Positions 1 to 6,288 are shown, numbered from the stretch's first letter. The stretch is 7,944 nt of DNA from Chitinophagaceae bacterium (GCA_947489175.1 CANLED010000085.1:1-7944); one strand, 5' to 3'. Numbers and translations are program-made. Notes: generated by a model not told the origin, from the letters alone.

Positions 1-12
1 AATTTGGCTCGG

Positions 13-110
13 CGGGGTGGTGGAATAAAATTAAGGAAATCCACCACCCCGGCCTCTGTCTCGTCACCTTCGGCGACTCGCCAGAGTCCACCCCTCCTGT
101 CCAGGAGGGG
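13..110. repeat. GC-rich compound inverted-repeat element in non-coding DNA
   Basis: Three stem-loops follow one another. Stem 1 has perfect 12-base arms at 13-24 and 40-51 (CGGGGTGGTGGA and its complement) around a 15-base A-rich loop. Stem 2 has arms CTCTG at 54-58 and CAGAG at 82-86 enclosing an imperfect inner hairpin (63-68 with 72-77). Stem 3 is CCCCTCCT at 91-98 with AGGAGGGG at 103-110 and a four-base loop. The stretch is clearly richer in G and C than anything else in the window and has no credible reading frame. From memory, similar multi-hairpin elements recur between genes in Bacteroidota genomes, like REP/BIME elements of enterobacteria; that it is a family member is inference, since only one copy is visible here. 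Stem 3 is followed on the plus strand by a T-rich run (114-123), so it might also end a transcript entering from the left. Confidence 0.6.
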
Positions 111-123
111 AGTCTTGTTTTGT
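91..123 (+). terminator. Possible intrinsic terminator (8-bp stem plus T-rich tail)
   Basis: The stem 91-98/103-110 with loop 99-102 is GC-rich and is followed by a T-rich stretch containing TTGTTTTGTT. That geometry fits a factor-independent terminator for a plus-strand transcript coming from left of the window. In the other direction no T-run follows the stem, so it does not suit the nuclease operon. The same stem belongs to the compound repeat, so terminator use is only one reading. Confidence 0.35.
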
Positions 124-215
124 TGCTCATACCACATTTTTGTTTCTACTCACAAAAACGTCATTACCTTTTTTTTAGGGTCCCCCTATAAACCATTCAG
201 GATGACAGGGCTGTT

Positions 216-268
216 CCCTTGTCCCTCGTCCCTTGGCTGTATCACCCTTGTCCCTCGTCCCTGGCTGT
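216..268. repeat. Two-copy imperfect tandem repeat (25 and 24 bases)
   Basis: Copy 1 (216-240) and copy 2 (245-268) are identical except that copy 2 lacks one T; ATCA separates them. Each copy itself contains the short direct repeat TCCCTCGTCCCT. The second copy stops one base before the stop codon of the minus-strand nuclease gene. The unit is strand-biased: C and T on the plus strand, so G and A rich on the nuclease message. It is simple-sequence in character and probably arose by slippage. Confidence 0.7.
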
Positions 269-269
269 T

Positions 270-899
270 TTAAAGAGCATTAAACTCTATCTCATGCTTC
301 AACAGCTTCTTCAGCTGTGAAATGGTAACACGCTCAACTGACTGCGAAGTATCATTCTTAAAAACCAACGCATGCATGATCAATTTCGTTCTTGTATTGT
401 AAACAACTTTCCAGCAGTAGTCAGGTACAGCAACACCATCTCCGATGCGTTGATTTCCATATATTCCTCCTGTATATATTTTTAGCAAATCCTTCTGGCT
501 TTCCTTTCTGATGGTTGATTCCCAGCTTTTCCATGAACCCCTGTTCAGCCTTGGGTTTTGTGCCATGCAATTGTAATAGGAAAAAGTACATTTCTCTTTT
601 TCGCAGTCAAACGCAAAATCTTCTGCATTTACCAAATGTCCTCTATCATACCCACTTTTTGCATAGTCTTTGTTGGTAGCTGAACCGTATTCTTTGGTGA
701 AGCTTAGTTTTAGTTTTTCTCTAGAGCAATCGCCCCCGCCTTTATACAAGTAATAAACCACAAAGACTGGTGATTTCAGGTTATAGGAATAATAAGAGGT
801 ATAAATAGGTTTTTTTACAATGGTGTCAATTTTTTGGGCGAAAGCAGATTGACAAAAAATGACAAAAAGGAGGATGATTTTTAGGTGTTTTGTTGTCAT
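270..899 (-). CDS. Exported DNA/RNA non-specific endonuclease (NUC1 / Serratia-nuclease family)
   Basis: A predicted extracytoplasmic nuclease of 209 residues that would cleave DNA and RNA without sequence preference, using one divalent metal ion and a histidine base. Residues 1-21 form a signal peptide with a probable cut after A-F-A before Gln22. The family signature D-R-G-H is at 85-88, with His88 as the general base. The asparagine ligand sits in L-N-R-G (Asn119), followed by W126-E127; Asn110 in the Y-Y-N segment also matches a conserved position. The usual active-site set is therefore intact. Cysteines at 58, 99, 104, 111 and 162 could form disulfides after export. The gene starts 9 bases after the stop of the repeat-protein gene, so the two are almost certainly co-transcribed. 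The spacer is AAC-repeat-like with no Shine-Dalgarno, normal for this phylum. No immunity gene is visible downstream; a general scavenging nuclease needs none if it is active only outside the cytoplasm. Confidence 0.9.
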   Translation of the reverse strand: MTTKHLKIILLFVIFCQSAFAQKIDTIVKKPIYTSYYSYNLKSPVFVVYYLYKGGGDCSREKLKLSFTKEYGSATNKDYAKSGYDRGHLVNAEDFAFDCEKEKCTFSYYNCMAQNPRLNRGSWKSWESTIRKESQKDLLKIYTGGIYGNQRIGDGVAVPDYCWKVVYNTRTKLIMHALVFKNDTSQSVERVTISQLKKLLKHEIEFNAL

Positions 900-908
900 G
901 GTTGTTGT

Positions 909-1268
909 TTATAAGAAAAAATAGGCCGCTGCTGCAAGGGCGCTTCTTCCGCCGGGACATTCCAATTTGGCTACACGTTTGTTGTTGCTGTAATTGATGA
1001 GATATTCCCCATCCATTTTAGCCACGCGTTTGTTGTTGTAATAATTGATGATGTATTCTCCATCGAATTTCAGCAATCTCCTATTGTTTGAATATGCAAT
1101 GAGATATTCTCCATCAAACTTATACAGGCGTTTGTTGTTTTGGTATGACATCACATAATCACCTTCTACCTTGAGAACTCTTTTGTTGTTGTTGTATGTG
1201 ATGATGTAACACTGGCTGAAACCGAGTGATACAATGCATGTCAATAAAAAACAGAGAAGGTATTTCAT
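909..1268 (-). CDS. Small exported protein of five 17-residue tandem repeats
   Basis: I do not recognise a named family. With the ATG at 1268 the protein has 119 residues: a signal peptide (1-18, cut likely after L-G-F-S before Gln19), then five tandem repeats at about 21-37, 38-54, 55-71, 72-88 and 89-103. The consensus is Y-(I/L/V)-(I/M)-x-Y-x-N-N-(K/R)-R-(V/L)-x-K-x-(D/E)-G-(D/E). Alternating hydrophobic residues around the N-N-K-R turn and the D-G turn suggest a chain of beta-hairpins. The C-terminus is different: C-P-G-G-R-S followed by an alanine-rich hydrophobic tail ending Y-F-F-L. The reading frame is open up to 1322, but the upstream ATG there lies before the likely promoter and would spoil the signal peptide; the adjacent ATG at 1271 is equally possible. 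It is the first gene of an operon with the nuclease, 9 bases apart, so binding to a cell surface, nucleic acid or the nuclease is conceivable, but that is inference. Confidence 0.8.
   Translation of the reverse strand: MKYLLCFLLTCIVSLGFSQCYIITYNNNKRVLKVEGDYVMSYQNNKRLYKFDGEYLIAYSNNRRLLKFDGEYIINYYNNKRVAKMDGEYLINYSNNKRVAKLECPGGRSALAAAAYFFL
960..1208 (-). repeat. 51-base coding tandem repeat, about 4.9 units
   Basis: This is the DNA behind the five 17-codon units of the small exported protein. The most conserved stretch on the plus strand is the complement of the N-N-K-R codons (CGTTTGTTGTT and variants), seen near 976, 1026, 1129 and 1180; the copy near 1080 has diverged to encode N-N-R-R. Units differ enough at synonymous and hydrophobic positions to show they are not recent duplicates, except that units 4 and 5 are the most alike. 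Confidence 0.75.
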
Positions 1269-1281
1269 CATATAAAATAAA

Positions 1282-1313
1282 CAAAAGATATTTACATCTT
1301 GGCAATTAAGCAA
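1282..1313 (-). promoter_or_regulatory. Probable Bacteroidota-type promoter for the repeat-protein/nuclease operon
   Basis: Read on the minus strand, TTG (1313-1311) lies exactly 20 bases before TATCTTTTG (1290-1282), which is the TAnnTTTG -7 box with one extra T. The predicted start of transcription would be around 1277, leaving a leader of only some 6-9 bases before the ATG pair at 1271/1268. The one-base excess in the -7 box keeps confidence moderate. Confidence 0.45.
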
Positions 1314-1346
1314 TAATACCAAAGAGATTTTAAACTGAACTTTATT

Positions 1347-1922
1347 TTGGATGAAAACAGCGTTAAATATAACTTAACAAATCAACTTCACATGTTGAGG
1401 CACTTTCAATGCATATCCACTGCATTGAAACTTGAATTGCTCAGGGCTGGTTATACAGAATCGAGAATAGACACAGAAATGACTGAACCTGGGTCAAGAT
1501 TTTTTCAATCTTTTGCAGTTGACATACCCTCTTTATTGAAAGAAATTCTTAAAGGAGATTATGTTGAATTTTTAGGGGAGAATAAGAATTCGGTTATACA
1601 TGGACAAATCCCTCAATCGGAGTATAAATATGGCATTGGAACAAAAGCTGTTGTTCCAATTGAAGAAATCCCATTAGCAAAAAGACACCTAATTTTTACA
1701 CGCATCAACCGAGCCACAAAGTTGCTGCATTTCCAAATGGATGAATTGCCTCCAACTTGGGATTTTACACTTATTCTGCGTAAAACAACCAATGGATTTG
1801 TTTTCATAACCTCTTTTCCTGGTATTCCTGCAATGCCTTTACCTACTCATCGTTTGGGTCAAGAGGAGTATCAAAAGTGCAAGAATTATTGGGACAACCA
1901 CGTTTTTTTGGTTGATAAGTGA
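1347..1922 (+). CDS. Hypothetical protein, possibly with a BECR-type nuclease-like C-terminus
   Basis: Function not recognised. It is a soluble protein of up to 191 residues with no signal peptide or membrane segment. The start is uncertain: the longest form uses TTG at 1347, and the first in-frame ATG is at 1392, giving 176 residues. Visible parts are a helical N-terminal half (about 16-80), then a beta-rich C-terminal half: G-I-G-T-K (96-100), a charged R-H-L-I-F-T-R-I-N-R segment (113-122), and W138 leading into L-I-L-R-K-T-T-N-G-F-V-F-I-T-S-F-P-G (142-159). The last pattern recalls C-terminal strands of small RNase toxins of the barnase/EndoU/colicin D/RelE fold group, where a conserved strand reads like R-K-x-x-x-G-x-x-I-T-x-x-P. 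That resemblance is weak and from memory. No antitoxin or immunity partner is adjacent on this strand. The stop codon directly abuts the stop codon of the convergent fabH-like gene, leaving no room for a terminator between them. Confidence 0.65.
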   Translation: MDENSVKYNLTNQLHMLRHFQCISTALKLELLRAGYTESRIDTEMTEPGSRFFQSFAVDIPSLLKEILKGDYVEFLGENKNSVIHGQIPQSEYKYGIGTKAVVPIEEIPLAKRHLIFTRINRATKLLHFQMDELPPTWDFTLILRKTTNGFVFITSFPGIPAMPLPTHRLGQEEYQKCKNYWDNHVFLVDK

Positions 1923-2972
1923 TTACCACCTAAGCAACGCGCTACTCCACGTAAATCCGCTTCCGAAGGCTGCCAAGCATACCAAATCTCCATCTTTAAT
2001 AAGTCCCTTTTCCCATGCTTCACACAAAGCTATCGGTACAGATGCCGCTGTAGTGTTGCCATAATGTTGGATGTTATTATACACTTGGTCGTCGCGCATC
2101 TTGAGTGTATGTTGAACGAATTGTGCAATGCGCAAGTTAGCCTGGTGCGGAATCAACATATCTAGGTCCTGCGGTGTGTAACCGTTTTTAGCCAACGCTT
2201 CCATGATTACTTCGGGAAATTTAACCACTGCTTTTTTAAACACTGCCGGGCCATCCATGTTTGGGAAAAGCTCGCCGTTGCTGATCATCGAGTGACTTAA
2301 AAACATTTCTCCAATTTCAGCCTCATCAAAAGTAGCGAGCTTGTTTTCTGTCCAATGGTTGGCATGGGTGCCTGGACTAAACTGCGCCAAGATTTCAGCA
2401 CTGGCGCCGTCGCTGTGCATATGGGTGCTTAAAATGCCTTGGTTTTCTTTTTCAGTAGATTGAAGAATCACTGCACCGGCGCCATCACCAAAGATGACGC
2501 TAACATTTCTGCCACGGGTAGAGAAATCCAATCCGAAAGAATGTTTTTCACTTCCTATAACCAAGATGTTTTTATACATGCCGGTTTTGATGAATTGGTC
2601 GCCAACGCTCAATGCATAAAGGAAGCCGCTGCATTGGTTTCTGATGTCTAAGGCACCAATTTCTTTCATTTTCAGGGCACGTTGAACCAATACACCACAA
2701 CCAGGGAAGAAATAGTCTGGACTCAACGTTGCAAAGATGATAAAGTCGATGTCTTGTGCAGTAATGCCTGCTCTTTCGATGGCAATTTTAGAAGCTTCCA
2801 CAGCCATGGTGGTGGTGGTTTCTTCAGTTCTGTGGGCGTATCTTCTTTCTTGAATACCAGTTCTCTCTTGGATCCAGGCATCGCTGGTTTCCATGTATTT
2901 GAGCAGGTCGTTGTTGGTTACAATATTTTCAGGAAGGTATTTGCCGATGCCGGCAATTTTCGTTTTTTTCAT
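1923..2972 (-). CDS. fabH: Beta-ketoacyl-ACP synthase III (FabH-type thiolase-fold enzyme)
   Basis: KAS III enzymes condense an acyl-CoA with malonyl-ACP to start fatty-acid synthesis, in the cytoplasm. The protein has 349 residues from the ATG at 2972 and carries the full triad: Cys114 in N-Q-C-S-G-F, His276 in I-P-H-Q-A-N, and Asn306 in Y-G-N-T-T-A-A-S. F-G-D-G-A-G-A (161-167) and the C-terminal F-G-S-G-F-T-W (336-342) are also typical. An in-frame ATG at 3017 is rejected because the family N-terminus (M-K-K-T-K-I-A-G-I-G) begins at 2972. Compared with E. coli FabH (about 317 residues, Cys112/His244/Asn274) there are about 30 extra residues between Cys and His, around 190-235, which could reshape the acyl pocket. 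Its ATG overlaps the TGA of the upstream hydrolase (ATGA), implying translational coupling. The usual housekeeping neighbours plsX and rpmF are absent, so this may be an additional paralogue with a special acyl substrate; that part is inference. Confidence 0.88.
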   Translation of the reverse strand: MKKTKIAGIGKYLPENIVTNNDLLKYMETSDAWIQERTGIQERRYAHRTEETTTTMAVEASKIAIERAGITAQDIDFIIFATLSPDYFFPGCGVLVQRALKMKEIGALDIRNQCSGFLYALSVGDQFIKTGMYKNILVIGSEKHSFGLDFSTRGRNVSVIFGDGAGAVILQSTEKENQGILSTHMHSDGASAEILAQFSPGTHANHWTENKLATFDEAEIGEMFLSHSMISNGELFPNMDGPAVFKKAVVKFPEVIMEALAKNGYTPQDLDMLIPHQANLRIAQFVQHTLKMRDDQVYNNIQHYGNTTAASVPIALCEAWEKGLIKDGDLVCLAAFGSGFTWSSALLRW

Positions 2973-3967
2973 TTTAATTTTTTGAGATTTAAGATGTTTA
3001 CTGCAAAATCTGAACAAGCAACATTTACAGATGCGATATCTTTTGATAAAATGGATCCGCCTATTACATGGTTTGCAGCATTAGGAATAGGGATTTCCTT
3101 TTTTAAATTGGCAGGGGTTGAAATCTGAGAAAACATTTCTTTCATGGCTTTTACACTCACCACGTTGTCTTGCTCTTTCTCGTTTTTGTAATAATATAGA
3201 AGCAAGCTTGGCTGCTTTACTTTGCTGAAAGTTTCTTTTGTCATGCTCGTTTCAACAAGTTCTTCTAATTCAACAAGAGAATTGTAGGGGTATTTTGAAT
3301 ACCAGTATTGTTGGTATATTTCGGTTTGATTAGCTGTAACAATATGATCAGTGCCGGTTACGATTTTTGCAATTTGCAAACCCCAAGGATTGTTCAGCAG
3401 GATGCTGGTAGGGTCGTATATTTTTATATTTGGAGATAATAAGAGTTGTGCATGAATTTCAGGGAATGCAGCGCAGAGCATGAGAGAAAGTGTTCCGCCG
3501 GTGGAGGTACTCATTATAATAACTTTATCACCCAATTGTTTTGCAATGGCGTAGGCCTCAACGGCACTGTTCCAAAGTTTATCAGCTGTCATTTCCTTCA
3601 TCGGTTCATCAGAAATCAGTCCATGCTCAGATAACCTCGCCAAATAAAGATTGCTTCCAAAGGATTTGGCAAAATCCGTGTGAACCGGATTTCCTTCTTC
3701 CTGCGAAGCAGAAAATCCATGTAAATAAAGCACAACATAGGGAGTTTTCTGTTTGATGGTATCGTTGGCCCAAACGATCCGAGCATCATTGTTGGGTTTT
3801 ATCTTGAATGTTGATTCATTGTTTTTTATATAATTCTCAAGTTGAGTGAGGTTCGAAGGCAGTTCAGGCAATGTTTTATTGTAAGTGGGGGTCTTGGGAT
3901 TTGGCCCCATGAAGTAAATGGCCACAAGAGTAAGAACAGCAATCAACAAACCTTTGAAGCGTTTCAT
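2969..3967 (-). CDS. Membrane-anchored or exported serine alpha/beta-hydrolase (lipase/esterase type)
   Basis: A predicted esterase or lipase of 332 residues with an N-terminal hydrophobic segment (about 6-20) after M-K-R-F-K. It has no lipobox cysteine, so it is an uncleaved anchor or an ordinary signal peptide. Alpha/beta-hydrolase landmarks appear in order: V-V-L-Y-L-H-G-F-S-A-S (78-88, oxyanion loop H-G), the nucleophile elbow S-T-S-T-G-G (153-158) with Ser155 as nucleophile, a probable acid Asp267, and His300 in N-H-V-I-G-G. The elbow has Ser instead of the first Gly of G-x-S-x-G. The region between elbow and acid (about 180-250) is a likely lid. The substrate cannot be read from sequence; a lipid ester is plausible because the next gene is a fatty-acid-type condensing enzyme, with which it shares a four-base ATGA overlap. 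It is the first gene of that operon. A weak -7-like box, TAATTTTA on the minus strand near 3981-3989, has no convincing TTG partner. Confidence 0.85.
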   Translation of the reverse strand: MKRFKGLLIAVLTLVAIYFMGPNPKTPTYNKTLPELPSNLTQLENYIKNNESTFKIKPNNDARIVWANDTIKQKTPYVVLYLHGFSASQEEGNPVHTDFAKSFGSNLYLARLSEHGLISDEPMKEMTADKLWNSAVEAYAIAKQLGDKVIIMSTSTGGTLSLMLCAAFPEIHAQLLLSPNIKIYDPTSILLNNPWGLQIAKIVTGTDHIVTANQTEIYQQYWYSKYPYNSLVELEELVETSMTKETFSKVKQPSLLLYYYKNEKEQDNVVSVKAMKEMFSQISTPANLKKEIPIPNAANHVIGGSILSKDIASVNVACSDFAVNILNLKKLK

Positions 3968-4032
3968 TTAAATACTTTTTATAAAATTAAGGTAATTAGC
4001 ATCATTAAAAGTAACCTTAGTTTATTTTTGAG

Positions 4033-4065
4033 TTTGATATAACTTTAATTGATTAAATAATTTTG
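4033..4065 (+). promoter_or_regulatory. Bacteroidota-type promoter of the small gene at 4080
   Basis: TTTG at 4033-4036 (-33 box) is followed after 21 bases by TAATTTTG at 4058-4065, a perfect TAnnTTTG -7 box. Transcription should begin near 4070, leaving a leader of about 10 bases before the ATG at 4080. The surrounding stretch 3968-4079 separates the divergent hydrolase operon from this gene and is very AT-rich. Confidence 0.65.
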
Positions 4066-4079
4066 AAAAAATAATTGTA

Positions 4080-4307
4080 ATGAAACCAATGACTAAAATT
4101 AGGATGATTAGGTTGCCCAAACGTTGGAGCTATGAATCTTATAGCAGTGAGTCATTTGGAAGGAATACTTTGAATATTTGGGATATTGGGGATGTTGGAT
4201 ATATTGAAGGAGTTACCACAATTAATAGTCAGGTTGTTCTTGTAATTGTGTTAGGGAATAAAATTATAAATTGTTTTCCAAGTGCTGTTGAGGTAATTAA
4301 AGATTAA
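4080..4307 (+). CDS. Small hypothetical protein (75 residues)
   Basis: No family recognised. The predicted product is a basic N-terminal segment (M-K-P-M-T-K-I-R-M-I-R-L-P-K-R-W), a Ser/Tyr-rich patch (16-26), then alternating hydrophobic stretches (Q51-V-V-L-V-I-V-L-G59) that look like beta-strands rather than a membrane span. Support for a real gene comes from the promoter ending 14 bases before the ATG and from the absence of any other reading of this stretch. It has no operon partner: hydrolase is divergent, and typA has its own promoter 3' of it. It could be a lineage-specific orphan or a remnant of a larger gene. Confidence 0.5.
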   Translation: MKPMTKIRMIRLPKRWSYESYSSESFGRNTLNIWDIGDVGYIEGVTTINSQVVLVIVLGNKIINCFPSAVEVIKD

Positions 4308-4419
4308 AGTTCAATAATATTGATAATGGAAGATATATTGTATCAAATAAAACATTCTTTTTATTGGTGTTGGAGGTAATGGTTTTATGTTATTGTTGTG
4401 TTGTCTTATTCATAACTCA

Positions 4420-4447
4420 TTTTTAACTTGCCTAGCCGAGTTAAAAA
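4420..4447. promoter_or_regulatory. Inverted repeat overlapping the typA promoter (possible operator)
   Basis: The arms TTTTTAACT (4420-4428) and AGTTAAAAA (4439-4447) are perfect complements, separated by ten bases. The left arm runs into the TTG -33 box (4428-4430) and the right arm fills the spacer before the -7 box. Neither strand has a T-run directly after the stem, so it makes a poor terminator for the small gene upstream; a dimeric regulator site is the better reading, though unproven. Confidence 0.4.
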
Positions 4448-4458
4448 GGTTAACTTTG
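4428..4458 (+). promoter_or_regulatory. Bacteroidota-type promoter of typA
   Basis: TTG at 4428-4430 and a perfect TAACTTTG -7 box at 4451-4458 are separated by 20 bases, the standard spacing. Transcription should start near 4463-4465, about 13 bases before the ATG at 4477. This also shows that the longer reading frame opening at 4387 is not translated, because it begins upstream of the promoter. The preceding non-coding stretch (4308-4419) shows nothing else I can support. Confidence 0.75.
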
Positions 4459-4476
4459 CGGCTCCTAAACAAGAAT

Positions 4477-6288
4477 ATGAATATTAGAAACATTGCAATC
4501 ATTGCGCACGTTGACCATGGTAAGACTACTTTGGTGGATAAAATTTTACATACAACGAATGTATTTAGAGACAATCAAGACACTGGCGATTTGATCATGG
4601 ATAGTAATGACCTTGAAAAAGAAAGGGGTATTACAATTTTCAGTAAGAACGCTTCAGTTACTTATAATGGAGTGAAAATCAATGTAATAGATACTCCAGG
4701 TCACTCGGATTTTGGCGGAGAAGTTGAGCGTGTACTTAAGATGGCAGACAGTGTGGTTTTGTTGGTGGATGCTTTTGAAGGTCCAATGCCGCAGACACGT
4801 TTTGTACTTCAAAAAGCGCTTCAGCTTAACCTAAAACCTATTGTTGTAATCAACAAGGTTGATAAGCCGAATTGCCGCCCTGATGAAGTACATGACGCTG
4901 TTTTCGAACTTTTCTTCAATTTGGATGCCACTGAAGAGCAACTAAATTTTCCAACCTTCTACGGTTCAGGTAAAAATGGTTGGTTTAATGACACTTTAAC
5001 ACAAACAGAAAATATATTGCCTTTGATGGATGGCATCATAAAATATGTACCAGAACCAAAAATAGCGATAGGCAATTTGCAGATGCAGATTACCTCATTG
5101 GATTATTCATCTTTCTTAGGACGAATAGCCGTGGGGAAAGTTGCTAGAGGCACCATCAAAGAAAATCAGCCTATCAGTTTGATGCAGGCAGATGGTGTGA
5201 TCAAAAAGCAACGTGTAAAGGAATTGTATGTGTTTGAAGGAATGGGTAAAAGGAAAGTAACTGAAGTACTTGCAGGCGACCTTTGTGCTGTAGTGGGTAT
5301 TGAAGGTTTCAACATCGGTGATACCATTGCTGATTTTGAAGAGCCAGAAGCATTGCCGGTAATTCATGTGGATGAGCCTACCATGAGCATGATTTTCAGC
5401 ATCAACAACTCTCCATTCTTTGGTAGAGACGGAAAGTTTGTTACGAGCCGTCACCTTCGTGATCGTTTGATGAAGGAAACTGAAAAGAACCTTGCCCTTA
5501 GGGTTGAAGATACAGACAGTGCTGATAGTTTCCAGGTATTTGGAAGAGGAATTCTTCACCTTGGTGTATTGATAGAAACCATGAGAAGGGAAGGATATGA
5601 GCTTACGGTTGGACAGCCTCAGGTTCTTGTGAAAATAATTGATGGAAAGAAGTCAGAGCCTTATGAAACATTGGTAATCGATGTTCCAGAAGAATTTGCT
5701 TCTAAGGCAATTGATTTGGTGAGCAGAAGAAAAGGTGAAATGACAGTGATGGAAACAAAAGGAGATATGCAACATATCGAATTTGAAATTCCGAGTCGTG
5801 GGTTAATTGGACTTAGAACAACCATGCTTACTTCAACTGCAGGTGAGGCTGTAATGGCGCACCGTTTCACTGAGTATAAAGGTTGGAAAGGCCCTATCCC
5901 AGGAAGGAACAATGGTGTATTGCTTGCCAAAGAAGGTGGAAATACAACAGCTTATTCATTGGATAAATTACAAGACCGTGGATTCTTCTTTATCGATCCA
6001 GGTGAAGAGGTTTATAAAGGAATGGTTATTGGAGAGAACAACAAACCAGGTGATCTTGTTGTTAATCCAAATGAAGGCAAGAAATTAACGAACATGCGTT
6101 CTAGTGGAACTGATGGTGCTGCAAGCATTGCACCAAAAAAACAGATGACATTGGAAGAATGTATGGAGTATATTCAAGGTGATGAGTGTATTGAGGTAAC
6201 TCCAAACTTCGTCCGTATGCGTAAGTTGATTCTTGACGAAAATGAAAGGCTTCGTGTTTCAAAGCAAATGAAGTCAGAAGCAAATTAA
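4477..6288 (+). CDS. typA: Translational GTPase TypA/BipA
   Basis: TypA/BipA is a ribosome-binding GTPase of the EF-G/LepA group; it supports 50S subunit assembly and growth under cold or other stress. The 603-residue length matches the family (E. coli about 607). GTPase motifs are all present: G1 A-H-V-D-H-G-K-T-T (10-18), the switch I segment E-R-G-I-T (49-53), G3 D-T-P-G-H (72-76), and G4 N-K-V-D (126-129). A domain II beta-barrel follows (about 200-300), then an EF-G-like domain and the TypA-specific C-terminal domain with G-L-I-G-L-R-T and the K-G-x-x-G-x-I-P-G-R-N-N-G segment near 470-487. The ATG at 4477 is chosen because the family N-terminus M-N-I-R-N-I-A-I-I-A-H begins there and the promoter ends 19 bases upstream. 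The next gene starts 20 bases after its stop, so read-through into 6309 and 6553 is likely, subject to the strong hairpin at 6338-6372. Confidence 0.96.
   Translation: MNIRNIAIIAHVDHGKTTLVDKILHTTNVFRDNQDTGDLIMDSNDLEKERGITIFSKNASVTYNGVKINVIDTPGHSDFGGEVERVLKMADSVVLLVDAFEGPMPQTRFVLQKALQLNLKPIVVINKVDKPNCRPDEVHDAVFELFFNLDATEEQLNFPTFYGSGKNGWFNDTLTQTENILPLMDGIIKYVPEPKIAIGNLQMQITSLDYSSFLGRIAVGKVARGTIKENQPISLMQADGVIKKQRVKELYVFEGMGKRKVTEVLAGDLCAVVGIEGFNIGDTIADFEEPEALPVIHVDEPTMSMIFSINNSPFFGRDGKFVTSRHLRDRLMKETEKNLALRVEDTDSADSFQVFGRGILHLGVLIETMRREGYELTVGQPQVLVKIIDGKKSEPYETLVIDVPEEFASKAIDLVSRRKGEMTVMETKGDMQHIEFEIPSRGLIGLRTTMLTSTAGEAVMAHRFTEYKGWKGPIPGRNNGVLLAKEGGNTTAYSLDKLQDRGFFFIDPGEEVYKGMVIGENNKPGDLVVNPNEGKKLTNMRSSGTDGAASIAPKKQMTLEECMEYIQGDECIEVTPNFVRMRKLILDENERLRVSKQMKSEAN

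Noticed and set aside
216..268. Possible CRISPR array
   Set aside because: Only two copies with a four-base gap; no spacer-sized unique sequence and no cas gene in the window.
4..273. Open frame of 89 codons across the left non-coding region
   Set aside because: It runs through the inverted repeats and tandem repeat, has a low-complexity product and no promoter or family resemblance; repeat-derived frame.
270..1922. Toxin-immunity module formed by the nuclease, the repeat protein and the 1347 gene
   Set aside because: The nuclease has a plain signal peptide and no delivery domains, the 1347 gene is divergent with no matching features, and nothing shows an immunity protein.
2439..3128. Plus-strand open frames opposite fabH and the hydrolase
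   Set aside because: They are antisense shadows of two well-supported genes, with no family motifs of their own.
1923..3967. OleA-OleB type olefin pathway
   Set aside because: The KAS III has FabH motifs and the hydrolase has a serine nucleophile and an export segment, whereas OleB is a cytoplasmic Asp-nucleophile enzyme; no OleC or OleD nearby.
4387..4476. N-terminal extension of TypA by 30 residues
   Set aside because: The conserved family start is at 4477 and the extension begins upstream of the promoter, so it would not be in the transcript.
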